Source of the DNA: Pseudomonas sp. GV085 | GTDB lineage: Bacteria; Pseudomonadota; Gammaproteobacteria; Pseudomonadales; Pseudomonadaceae | Assembly (NCBI RefSeq): GCF_003050925.1 | Contig: NZ_QAOV01000013.1 | Location: 153,471-217,470, forward strand | DNA: 64,000 nucleotides | Direction of reading: 5' to 3' | Shown here: one piece after another, positions 42,229 to 50,310 of the stretch | Numbering within the stretch: position 1 is the stretch's first letter | Layout of the letters: every line of letters begins with the position of its first letter | The notes under the pieces: generated by a model | The model's database searches: none | What the model was told of the DNA's origin: nothing | The model's input: only the letters and a program-made list of their open reading frames with translations | Program-made: the position numbers and the translations under genes

Positions 42229-42875
42229 TGACTTACTCCCCAATAATTTTCATACAGCAATTCATGTAGCGGACGCGCCTGCGCCCAGCCTTCGAGCACC
42301 AGCATCGGCGCCGGGTAGAACGCCTTCACCGGCCCCAGGCACAGCACGGCCAGAGGTTTGGCTCCAGGTGGCAACATCAACAAATCGGCCAGGGCTTGCG
42401 GTTCGAACAGCGACACCCAGCCCATGCCCAGCCCTTCGGCGCGGGATGCCAGCCACAGGTTCTGGATCGCACAGGACAGCGAGGCCATGTCCATTTCCGG
42501 CAGCGTGCGGCGGCCGAAGATATGCTGCTCGCGGTCCTCCATCAGTGCGGCGACCAGTACCTCGGCGCAATCGTTGATGCCTTCCACCTTGAGCTTCATG
42601 AACTCGTCGCTGCGCTCGCCGAGGGCTTCGGCGGTGCGGATACGCTCCTCTTCCACCAGGGCCTGGATTTGCCCACGCAAGGCGCGATCACTGATGCGAA
42701 TGAAGCGCCAGGGCTGCATCAGGCCGACACTGGGGGCCTGGTGTGCGGCCTCGAGCAGGCGCCGCAGCAATTCGGGCTCGACGGTGCCGCCGCTGAAGTG
42801 GCGCATGTCGCGGCGTTCGGCGATGGCGCGATAGACCGCTGCGCGTTCGGCTTCGGAAAATGCGTTGTCCGTCAT
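42225..42875 (-). CDS. bluB: 5,6-dimethylbenzimidazole synthase
   Basis: A 216-aa flavin-destructase of the nitroreductase fold. RRDMRHFSGG and APSVGLMQPWRFIRI hold FMN-binding residues, and the catalytic Asp lies in LPEMDMASLSCAIQN. Converts FMNH2 to DMB, the lower ligand of B12. ATGA overlap with cobB. Its upstream sequence is made of a REP arm and has no clear Shine-Dalgarno, so translation probably depends on coupling to cobB. Confidence 0.93.
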   Translation of the reverse strand: MTDNAFSEAERAAVYRAIAERRDMRHFSGGTVEPELLRRLLEAAHQAPSVGLMQPWRFIRISDRALRGQIQALVEEERIRTAEALGERSDEFMKLKVEGINDCAEVLVAALMEDREQHIFGRRTLPEMDMASLSCAIQNLWLASRAEGLGMGWVSLFEPQALADLLMLPPGAKPLAVLCLGPVKAFYPAPMLVLEGWAQARPLHELLYENYWGVSQ

Positions 42876-44269
42876 GACCGCTTCGCTGGCAAGCCAGCTC
42901 CTACAGGGGCTAGCTGATCCATTGTAGGAGCTGGCTTGTCGGATCGCCGCATCGCAGCGAAGGCGGCTTCAAGGTCCGGCGCAAACAGTGCGGCAATCGC
43001 CGAAGGGTTCGACGGGAAATAAAAATGCACATAAGAAGCGGTCATCCGCCCCTCACGGTAGACCGCCTCTGCCCCGCGCCCGCCATTAGGGCTCAAGCCA
43101 CGGGCTATCGGCGCCAGCTCTGTGGTGGTCAGCGAATGGTGATAGGTGTGCCCGCGCAGCGAACCTTCCGGCAGTTCCACCGCTTGCAACGCCAGCGCGG
43201 CCAGACGCTTTTGCATGACCGCATCACCGGCCAGCAAGCCAACCAGTTCGGCGCGAGTGCCCTCGACATCGGTCAGGGAATCGAGCAGATACAGCATGCC
43301 GCCACACTCGGCGAGCAACGGTTTTCCTGCCCGGTGGTGGGCGCGGATCGCATCGAGCATCACGGTGTTTTGCGCCAGCGCGACATGGTGCAGCTCCGGG
43401 TAACCACCCGGCAGATACAGGCTGTCGGCCTCCGGCAATGCACAGTCGCGGATCGGCGAGAAGAACGACAACTCGGCGCCCATCGCCCGCAGCAAATCCA
43501 GGCTCGCGCCGTAGGTGAACGCAAAGGCTTCATCACGGGCAACAGCAATGCGCACACCGGCCAGCAGCGGTTCGGCTGCAATGACATCAGGGGCGGCGAA
43601 CTCGACCGCCGGTGGCAGTGCAACCTCGCAACTGCTGGCCAGAGCATCGGCGGCAGCATCGAGGCGCAGGTCGAGATCGTTCAACTCACTGGCCTGCACC
43701 AGCCCCAGGTGCCGGCTCGGCAGTTCGATCCCGGTTTCCCGGGACAGCGCGCCGTACCAGCGCAAACCTTCAGTCAGGCTGCCTTCGAGCAGTTGCGCGT
43801 GGCGCAGCGTGCCGACGCGATTGGCCAGCACGCCGGCGAATGGCAAGTCCGGCTGATAACGCGCCAGCCCCAAGGCCAGGGCGCCAAAGGTCTGGGCCAT
43901 GGCAGTGCCATCGATCACACCCAGCACCGGTACACCGAAATGCCGCGCCAGATCGGCGCTCGACGGCGTACCGTCGAACAGCCCCATGACACCTTCGATC
44001 AGGATCAGGTCGGCTTCAGCGGCGGCTTCCCACAATAGCCGGCGACTTTCTTGCTCACCAACCATCCACATGTCCAGTTGATACACCGGCGCACCGCTGG
44101 CGCGCTCGAGGATCATCGGATCGAGAAAGTCGGGGCCGCACTTGAACACACGGACCTTGCGCCCCTGATTGCGATGCAGTCGGGCCAGCGCCGCGGTGAC
44201 GGTGGTCTTGCCCTGGCCGGAAGCCGGCGCGGCAATCAGTACCGCCGGGCAGTGCCGAGGCTGACTCAC
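42872..44269 (-). CDS. cobB: Cobyrinate a,c-diamide synthase
   Basis: A 465-aa enzyme that amidates the a and c side chains. P-loop-like APASGQGKTTVTAAL (residues 14-28) and FKCGPDFLDP; C-terminal GATase with Cys in LLAECGGMLYLLD and HTYHHS. The last ~20 residues (APTMDQLAPVGAGLPAKRS region) are translated from a REP pair. Overlaps cobO and bluB by 4 bases each. Confidence 0.94.
   Translation of the reverse strand: MSQPRHCPAVLIAAPASGQGKTTVTAALARLHRNQGRKVRVFKCGPDFLDPMILERASGAPVYQLDMWMVGEQESRRLLWEAAAEADLILIEGVMGLFDGTPSSADLARHFGVPVLGVIDGTAMAQTFGALALGLARYQPDLPFAGVLANRVGTLRHAQLLEGSLTEGLRWYGALSRETGIELPSRHLGLVQASELNDLDLRLDAAADALASSCEVALPPAVEFAAPDVIAAEPLLAGVRIAVARDEAFAFTYGASLDLLRAMGAELSFFSPIRDCALPEADSLYLPGGYPELHHVALAQNTVMLDAIRAHHRAGKPLLAECGGMLYLLDSLTDVEGTRAELVGLLAGDAVMQKRLAALALQAVELPEGSLRGHTYHHSLTTTELAPIARGLSPNGGRGAEAVYREGRMTASYVHFYFPSNPSAIAALFAPDLEAAFAAMRRSDKPAPTMDQLAPVGAGLPAKRS
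42879..42950. repeat. REP pair within the 3' end of cobB
   Basis: CTTCGCTGGCAAGCCAGCTC and TAGGAGCTGGCTTGTCGGAT are inverted around CTACAGGGGCTAGCTGATCC. The element lies wholly in the cobB frame and directly before bluB's start. Confidence 0.75.
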
Positions 44270-44877
44270 AATTCGACGCCTTTCTGCGCTTTGATCCCGG
44301 CTTGAAAGGCGTGTTTGATCACGCCCATTTCGGTGACGGTGTCAGCCATCTCGATCATTTCCGGCTTGGCGGCACGACCGGTGACTACCACGTGTTGCAT
44401 CGGTGGCCGGGCCTGCAAGTCGCTGAGCACCTGATCGAGATCGAGGTAGCCGTGCTTGAGGGCGATGTTCAGCTCATCGAGCACCACCAGACCGATGGAC
44501 GGATCGCGCAGCAGTTGCTGCGACACCGCCCAGGCGGCTTCGGCGGCGGCGATGTCGCGCTGGCGGTCCTGGGTTTCCCAGGTAAAACCTTCGCCCATCA
44601 CATGAAAGCGCACCTGCTCGGGAAAGCGCCGGAAGAACAGCTCCTCTCCGGTGCTGTTGCGGCCCTTGATGAATTGCACCACGCCGCATTGCATGCCGTG
44701 GCCCATGGCGCGGGCGAGCATGCCGAAGGCCGAACTGCTCTTGCCCTTGCCGTTGCCGGTCAGCACCAGCAGCAGGCCACATTCGTTCGGGGCATTGGCG
44801 ATGCGCTCGTCGATCACGGCTTTTTTGCGCTGCATGCGCGCCAGGTGGCGTTCGTCACGATCGGGGGTATCAGTCAT
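44266..44877 (-). CDS. cobO: Cob(I)yrinic acid a,c-diamide adenosyltransferase
   Basis: A 203-aa CobA/BtuR-type enzyme that adds the adenosyl ligand. The ATP site is TGNGKGKSSSAFG (residues ~41-53), with VVQFIKGRNSTGEELFF and VLDELNIALKHGYLD. ATG 44877 has GGAGAG upstream, and the extra 19 residues of the longer frame look non-coding. First gene of the operon, about 95 bases downstream of the cobalamin riboswitch. Confidence 0.94.
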   Translation of the reverse strand: MTDTPDRDERHLARMQRKKAVIDERIANAPNECGLLLVLTGNGKGKSSSAFGMLARAMGHGMQCGVVQFIKGRNSTGEELFFRRFPEQVRFHVMGEGFTWETQDRQRDIAAAEAAWAVSQQLLRDPSIGLVVLDELNIALKHGYLDLDQVLSDLQARPPMQHVVVTGRAAKPEMIEMADTVTEMGVIKHAFQAGIKAQKGVEL

Positions 44878-44969
44878 GGGGAGCTCTCCGTTGAGGCAGG
44901 AATAACGGCGGGCAGGCACAAGAATAGAAGGCAACTAAGCCTGGCATCGCCCACCGTGATGCCGCTGGA

Positions 44970-45190
44970 TGAATCAGGCCGGTCTCCGGGCTCATGAGTG
45001 GCCTGGGGCCAGACTGTGCGCCTTCCCGCATCGAATCGAATCGAATCGACACAGTGGCATCAGACACAGTTTTCACTCATTTACCGTTGCGGGGGCAGCG
45101 CCGGAATTGCGGGCCTTCGACCATCAGAAGAACTCACTCACCGGCTTCCCTGTTTCACTCTGTCGACCCACGTCACAGAGCACCTGAAAC
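44970..45190 (-). promoter_or_regulatory. Cobalamin (AdoCbl) riboswitch
   Basis: Read on the minus strand: GGTGCTCTG, GAAACAGGGAAGCCGGTG, the core GCTGCCCCCGCAACGGTAA, ATGCCACTG, GGGAAGG and the B12 box AGCCCGGAGACCGGCC (within 44973-44992). Order and spacing fit class-I cobalamin riboswitches. It precedes cobO and should repress the operon when B12 is present. A variable stem carries four tandem ATCGA units (45030-45049). Confidence 0.95.
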
Positions 45191-45355
45191 AAGCCGCGAA
45201 GGTTAGAGGGTTGGGGGTGGAGCGTCAATTAAAGCCGGGAGGCCACTTGCCGAATAACTGCCGTCGATCAATAAACTGACGTCAATCTTGTGCCACGCTC
45301 TCAGCAGTGATATCAAAGAGCCACAACCTCACAACACAACAACAAGGGTGAGCCC

Positions 45356-45940
45356 ATGCAAGGCATGATCATCAGCAATCCAAAGCTGGAATTCCTGCGC
45401 CCGGTGCTCGAGCGCTGGTTCGAATGCATCGACCGCTACAACGCCGTCCGCGGCGATGGCGACACACCGTACTGGCACGACGAAAAGGCCAATCTCGGAC
45501 TGCTGTCTGCCGCCGCCTGGATAGCCGAGATGGTCACGCTGCAACAGACGCCAACCCGCAAGCAGACCGAAGAAGGCGAACGCAACAGCCGTGCCGACCT
45601 GTTCCTCGCCTCGCCCGAAACCCGCGCCTACATCCAGACCACCCAGCGCTGGCCACGGGTCAACAGCCTCAACCTGAGCCAGGCCCTGCTCGACATCGCC
45701 AGCGATGCGAAGCGCGTGAGCCACGCCAGCGACCTGAAACTCGGCTGCCTGTTCGTCGCCCCGCAAAAAGCCCAGCAAGGCGCCACGCCGGAAGAACTCC
45801 AGGACATGGTCGACGACCTGCAAAAGGAGCACACCTGCGCGGTCGCCTGGTATTTCCCATACGCCTATCGCAAATTGCGCAACGAAGCCGGCAACTATCA
45901 CCCCGGCATCGCGGTGCTGTTCAAGGAAGCTCGCGGCTGA
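45356..45940 (+). CDS. Uncharacterised protein
   Basis: A 194-aa soluble protein that I do not recognise. No signal peptide, membrane helix or P-loop. WFECIDRYNAVRGDGDTPYWHDEKANLGLLSAAAW occupies the N-terminal third; the C-terminal half has VAWYFPYAYRKLRNE. AAGGGTGAG lies before the ATG, and codon use is normal for the window. It is divergent from the cobalamin operon and followed by a decayed gene, so it may be accessory. Confidence 0.72.
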   Translation: MQGMIISNPKLEFLRPVLERWFECIDRYNAVRGDGDTPYWHDEKANLGLLSAAAWIAEMVTLQQTPTRKQTEEGERNSRADLFLASPETRAYIQTTQRWPRVNSLNLSQALLDIASDAKRVSHASDLKLGCLFVAPQKAQQGATPEELQDMVDDLQKEHTCAVAWYFPYAYRKLRNEAGNYHPGIAVLFKEARG

Positions 45941-46007
45941 GGCGTTGAACCATCGCACGACAACGCTTCTCTATGATTAGAACAAGGCATTCATAGGGAA
46001 GACCAGC

Positions 46008-46188
46008 ATGCGCACGCCCCCGCTCGCTCTCGTTATCGCGCTCTGCACAGGGCTCGCCGCTTTTGCCGAAGACCTGGATCTCCCACTCCATGGGTCGCCC
46101 GGTGGGCGTGGTGATCGACCGGCAGGGTAACCTGTTGGTGGCCGATGACACAGGGAACAAGGTGTGGCGGGTGTCGGCTGCCAGATAA
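46008..46188 (+). pseudogene. Remnant of a secreted (sorbosone-dehydrogenase-like) protein: signal peptide joined to C-terminal tail
   Basis: Frame 1 from ATG 46008 encodes a signal peptide (PPLALVIALCTGLAAFAED) and stops at 46130. A second frame ending at 46188 reads MGRPVGVVIDRQGNLLVADD then TGNKVWRVSAAR and a stop, which resembles the final beta-propeller blade of PQQ-type sugar/sorbosone dehydrogenases. Start and end of one gene thus lie within 181 bases in different frames: an internal deletion with frameshift. Family assignment is from the tail only. Confidence 0.6.
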
Positions 46189-46304
46189 TCAACGGCAAAA
46201 TAGGTTGCGGTGTTCGGCAACTAACAGTGAATGCTCCGAAGGGACGAGAGACAGCACTGAACCATTGTTCGCATGGACACCACGAGCGGCTTAGAGCTGG
46301 GAAC

Positions 46305-46925
46305 TTACAGGTACTTCATTTCAAATGTCGCCGAGCCGTCCATGTCCACCTCGTCGGTCAGGGTTAGGTTGTTGGCGGGGGCGATGAAGGTATAAACCTC
46401 AAAATCCATCGTCAGGTCTTTTACCGCAATCGGTGCACTGGAGTCGGAGGCGGAACCTACTGATAAAAGGATGCCGGGAGACGTCGAGCGGGTTGATAGC
46501 CAGGTCAGACCTTCGTCTTCGGAGCTGATCGCGCTCGCCGGTTGCCCATCCGCCAAAGCGTTTCTGACACCGACGAAAACAAAACCGAGTTTTTCGTTCG
46601 CGTTGGTGAGTCCAAGGCCAAACCAACCGCTGGATGATTCCGTACCAGCTCGGTTATCGATCGGGTTCAGCGCGAATTGAGTCGATGCGTCACAAGCCAC
46701 GGTCAATTGCAGTGGGTGTTTGCCAAGTACAGTATTCTGGGTTGGATTGAGGTCCTTTGCCGAGATCTTGCCGTTGTCCACGAGACCGCCGTTCGACAGG
46801 CTCGGCGTGCACGCAGCCGGCGTGATGGTGCCGGTGACCGTCAGGTCCGTGCTGGAGGCAGCGAAAGCGCAAGACGCTCCCGCAAGAAGGAATGCGCTGC
46901 CAAGTAGGGTCAGTGTCTTATTCAT
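46305..46925 (-). CDS. DUF1120-family fimbria-like secreted protein (orphan)
   Basis: A 206-aa protein with a Sec signal (LLGSAFLLAGASCAFAASST). DLTVTGTITPAACTPSLSNGG opens a pilin-like beta domain, with Cys in ITPAACTP and TVACDAST forming a probable disulfide; the C-terminus is strand-rich (DGSATFEMKYL), suited to donor-strand exchange. Family members usually sit with a chaperone and usher; none is nearby. Third-position GC is visibly lower than in neighbouring genes, suggesting transfer. Confidence 0.78.
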   Translation of the reverse strand: MNKTLTLLGSAFLLAGASCAFAASSTDLTVTGTITPAACTPSLSNGGLVDNGKISAKDLNPTQNTVLGKHPLQLTVACDASTQFALNPIDNRAGTESSSGWFGLGLTNANEKLGFVFVGVRNALADGQPASAISSEDEGLTWLSTRSTSPGILLSVGSASDSSAPIAVKDLTMDFEVYTFIAPANNLTLTDEVDMDGSATFEMKYL

Positions 46926-47135
46926 GTATTGCTCTTCGTATTTGGGGTGATTGCAGCTCGAGCCAATACGACCGGACTGCTGGATAACCGCAATCTAGCG
47001 AACAGGGTAGAAGGTAGGGAATGCAACAAATACGAAAAGGCTGCGCACTTCGTTTCAAGGCGCGTTGGGTGCCAACATCGAATTCAAGTCATTGATCATT
47101 GGGAGTTGCAGGAGGGGTCGATTTCAACAGGACAG

Positions 47136-47798
47136 CTAGCGTTTACGACACAGAGTCAAACCATCGCCGATCGGCAACAACGACAAATCCACCCGCGCAT
47201 CGTCTTTCAAGGCCCGATTGAGCGCCTGGATCGCCCGGGTGTCCGCGCTCTCGGGGTTGGCCTCGAGCACGCGCCCGCTCCACAAAGTATTATCGAACAC
47301 CGCCAGCCCGCCGACCCGCAGCAATCCCAGGGCGTGTTCCAGATAACTCGGGTAGTTGGCCTTGTCGGCATCGATGAACACCAGGTCGTACTGCCCGCCC
47401 CGCCCTTGTCGCTCAAGCTCGGCGAGGGTTTCCAGCGCCGGGGCCAGGCGCAGGTCAATCCGTCCGGCGAGCCCCGCCTCCTGCCAATAGCGCCGTGCGA
47501 TGGCGTTGTAGTCGCCAGGGATATCGCAGCAAGTCAGCGAGCCGTCAGCCGGTAATGCCGATGCCATGCACAGGGCGCTGTAACCGGTGAAAGTGCCGAC
47601 TTCGAGCAAGCGCCTGGCTCCCGTCAGTTTCACCAGCAAAGCGAGAAACTGCCCCTGCTCCGGAGCCACCTGCCAACGTGCCATCGGCAGCGCCTGGGTC
47701 TCATCGCGCAAGCGCTTGAGCAGTGGCGTTTCGCGCAGGGAGACATCGAGCAGGTATTGGTACAGGGCGTCGTCGAGATTAAGCGTGCGAGCAGTCAT
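47136..47798 (-). CDS. Class I SAM-dependent O-methyltransferase (CCoAOMT-like)
   Basis: A 220-aa enzyme. Motif I is LLEVGTFTGYSALCMA (residues ~66-81), with CCDIPGDYNAIARRYW and the metal site YDLVFIDADKANYPSYLE, plus FDNTLWSGRV. The family methylates catechol-like hydroxyls using SAM and a divalent metal. Substrate unknown. ATG at 47798 follows a GGAGCTGCT leader. Lies just downstream of the NlpC/P60 gene on the same strand with an 18-base gap and may share its transcript. Confidence 0.88.
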   Translation of the reverse strand: MTARTLNLDDALYQYLLDVSLRETPLLKRLRDETQALPMARWQVAPEQGQFLALLVKLTGARRLLEVGTFTGYSALCMASALPADGSLTCCDIPGDYNAIARRYWQEAGLAGRIDLRLAPALETLAELERQGRGGQYDLVFIDADKANYPSYLEHALGLLRVGGLAVFDNTLWSGRVLEANPESADTRAIQALNRALKDDARVDLSLLPIGDGLTLCRKR

Positions 47799-47816
47799 GA
47801 TCAGCAGCTCCGGACG

Positions 47817-48353
47817 TTACGGGTTGCGCGCCAGATGTTCAGGCTGCAGAACACGCTTGGCGCTCAGATAAGCTTTTTGCCAATAGGCCTTGGACAGACT
47901 GTCGAGCTTCACGGTGCCGCCGGTGGCCGGTGCGTGGACGAAGCGCCCTTCTCCCACGTAGATGCCGGCATGACTGACCTGGGAACCGCCATTGGTGGCG
48001 AAGAAAATCAGGTCACCGGTTTGCAGGCCTTCCTTGCCCACATTCGCCGCTTGCATGGAGATCATTTCGCGAGTGGTGCGCGGCAAGGAAATACCGGCGA
48101 CATCGCGATACACATAACCGATCAGGCCGCTGCAATCAAATCCGGAATCCGGCGTATTACCACCCCAACGATAAGGCGTGCCCACCAGGCCGAGCGCGCG
48201 AAACAGCACGTCTTCGGCCTCGGGCGAAAAAGCTTGCGGGGATCCAAATACGATGGGAGCGCGAACCACCTGCGCAGGTGGCGGTGTACGGCTGGCGCAG
48301 GCACTGAGCAGCGCTGCGAAGAACATGATTGCGAGGCGGGCCGACGTCGTCAT
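47817..48353 (-). CDS. NlpC/P60 lipoprotein endopeptidase
   Basis: A 178-aa protein with lipobox LLSACAS (Cys near residue 19). The NlpC/P60 domain (~55-165) has Cys nucleophile in DSGFDCSGLIGYVYRD, His in VSHAGIYVGEGRFVHAP, so it should cleave D-Glu-diaminopimelate bonds in peptidoglycan. It is a shorter paralogue of the protein at 48519, separated by a terminator. Confidence 0.9.
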   Translation of the reverse strand: MTTSARLAIMFFAALLSACASRTPPPAQVVRAPIVFGSPQAFSPEAEDVLFRALGLVGTPYRWGGNTPDSGFDCSGLIGYVYRDVAGISLPRTTREMISMQAANVGKEGLQTGDLIFFATNGGSQVSHAGIYVGEGRFVHAPATGGTVKLDSLSKAYWQKAYLSAKRVLQPEHLARNP

Positions 48354-48403
48354 AAGCAGAGCATCCTGATCTGGCTGCGGCTTTTTCTGCCGGGAGTGCA
48401 GAA

Positions 48404-48440
48404 AAGAAAACCGCCTGCGCGGGGCGCAGGCGGTTTGCCA
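48404..48440 (-). terminator. Terminator between the two NlpC/P60 genes
   Basis: Stem AAACCGCCTGCGC/GCGCAGGCGGTTT followed by TCTTTT on the minus strand. Ends the upstream (48519-49151) transcript. Confidence 0.82.
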
Positions 48441-48518
48441 TCATTCATACATCAGGATTTTAGCGGTTATATGGCAAACTTCAAGTAAGACTTTAAGTTT
48501 ACCTTACAATCTGTGCGC

Positions 48519-49151
48519 TTATTTACGTGCAGTGACGATTGGCGACGCGTTAGGTGCCATCGCCAGGGCGCGCTTGGCTTCGATGAAGCTCTTGTTCCAG
48601 TAACTGTCGCCCAGGCTATCGATCCGCACACCACCGCTGCGGCGGCTGCTGGAGTGGATGAACTGGTTGTCACCCAGGTAGATCCCGGCGTGACTGACAC
48701 GGCCACGACGGCCATTGGTTGCGAAGAACAGCAGGTCGCCCGGCTCAAGCTTGCTGCGCGAGACCAGCGGAGCGTCCACGTTGATCATTTCGCGGGTGGA
48801 GCGTGGCAGGTTCATGCCCGCTTCTTCGCGAAACAGGTAACCGATGAAACCGCTGCAATCGAAGCCGGCTTCAGAAGTACCGCCGAAACGGTAACGGGTA
48901 CCGATCAGGGACATGCCACGTTCGAGGATGCTGTCGGCCAGAACCGGAAGCTGGTAGGACTTGCCGCCAGCGAAGTCTGCGAGTTCTTTTTCGGTAGCCA
49001 GCTCTTCCTGAAAGAGAGCGGAAGACTGGGCAGTAACGGAGTTTTGAACATGCTGTTGTTGCTCTTGCTGAGACACCGGAGTGTGGGCAGCGCAACCGAA
49101 CAACAGGGTGACGAGTGCGAGAGGCACGAGGGGTGCGAAGCGGTTTAGCAT
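48519..49151 (-). CDS. NlpC/P60 lipoprotein endopeptidase
   Basis: A 210-aa protein with lipobox LLFGCAA (Cys ~19), a Gln-rich linker (QQEQQQHVQ) and an NlpC/P60 domain (~85-195) with EAGFDCSGFIGYLFREEAG and VSHAGIYLGDNQFIHSS. Similar to murein DD/DL-endopeptidases of the MepS type. ATG 49151 gives a clean lipoprotein signal; the longer frame adds 24 unlikely residues. Confidence 0.9.
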   Translation of the reverse strand: MLNRFAPLVPLALVTLLFGCAAHTPVSQQEQQQHVQNSVTAQSSALFQEELATEKELADFAGGKSYQLPVLADSILERGMSLIGTRYRFGGTSEAGFDCSGFIGYLFREEAGMNLPRSTREMINVDAPLVSRSKLEPGDLLFFATNGRRGRVSHAGIYLGDNQFIHSSSRRSGGVRIDSLGDSYWNKSFIEAKRALAMAPNASPIVTARK

Positions 49152-49375
49152 GGGCACGACCGTGGCTGATAGTTGTAAAGAAGCCGAGACTATGCCCTCT
49201 ATCATCCTCATTTGCAAATTCAATCGATCTTTTTGTGACTTATCCGTTTCCCGTTTACATCTAAGCGCTTAAGCCCATTTTAAACATACGCGCAGCCTGT
49301 AACCGGGCAGAAAAGCGGGGGGTTTGTGCTGCCTGCAATTCGCCGAACTGGCTAAAAGCCCCGGATTCAGCGGGT

Positions 49376-50080
49376 TTACCAGCCGAGGGTTTCTTTCAAA
49401 AACGGGATTGTCAGCTTGCGCTGAGCCTGGAGGGAGGCCTGATCGAGACGCTCGAGCAGCTCGAACAGCGCACTCATGCTGCGGGTACCGCGAGTCAAAA
49501 TGAAATGCCCGACTTCGTCTGTCAGGTGCAGTCCGCGACGAGATGCGCGCAATTGCAAGGCGCGCAATTTGTCCTCATCGGAAAGCGGGCGCATCTGGAA
49601 GATCAAGGCCAGGGTCAGGCGCGACTTGAGATCCGCCAGCTTCACCGGCAATTCACGGGGGGATGTCGACGCGGCAATCAGCAAGCGTCGGCCGCTGTCG
49701 CGCAAGCGATTGAACAGATGGAACAGCGCCTCTTCCCAGTCCGCCTTGCCGGCAACCGCCTGCAGGTCATCGAGACAGACCAGTTCGTACTGTTCAAGGT
49801 TGTCGAGAATTTCAATACCGCGATCGAGCAGCTCGGCCAGCGGCAGATAGACCGCAGGCTCCCCCAATTGCTCGAAGCGCAGGCAGGCGGCCTGCAACAG
49901 ATGCGTCCGCCCTACCCCATCCTTGCCCCAAAGGTATATCAGGCTCTCGGTCCAGCCGGCGTCGGCTTCGCACAGCCGCTCGACATAGCCGAGTGCAGCG
50001 GCATTGGCGCCTGGGTAGTAATTGATAAAGGTGGCGTCGTCACGCAGACGCACACCTAGGGGCAGCTGAATCGGTTTCAT
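49376..50080 (-). CDS. hda: DnaA regulatory inactivator Hda
   Basis: A 234-aa AAA+ protein similar to DnaA domain III. MKPIQLPLGVRLRDDATF begins with the clamp-binding QLPLGV motif. The P-loop is WGKDGVGRTHLL, the Walker B region LVCLDDLQAV, and sensor II follows. With the beta clamp it stimulates DnaA-ATP hydrolysis after initiation. The gene order hda/AI-2E/DUF2066/purM is typical of pseudomonads. Confidence 0.94.
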   Translation of the reverse strand: MKPIQLPLGVRLRDDATFINYYPGANAAALGYVERLCEADAGWTESLIYLWGKDGVGRTHLLQAACLRFEQLGEPAVYLPLAELLDRGIEILDNLEQYELVCLDDLQAVAGKADWEEALFHLFNRLRDSGRRLLIAASTSPRELPVKLADLKSRLTLALIFQMRPLSDEDKLRALQLRASRRGLHLTDEVGHFILTRGTRSMSALFELLERLDQASLQAQRKLTIPFLKETLGW

Positions 50081-50310
50081 CCTGACTGAACAGTTCCAAA
50101 GGAACCGTTAGTGGCCTCTGTGTAAAGTTTGCGAAGTTTATACCCGTGAGCCGGGTCGCACAATGCGACAGACCACAAGCAAAATCAAAGGTTTGCGTTA
50201 ATGCATCGGTTTTATGACAGTTTCTTTGGCGGTGCATGTGACAGTCGCGCGATGCAAGCAGGCTGACCCGCCATGAACCCGGGCAACCCGCCATCACCCA
50301 TCGACGCCCC

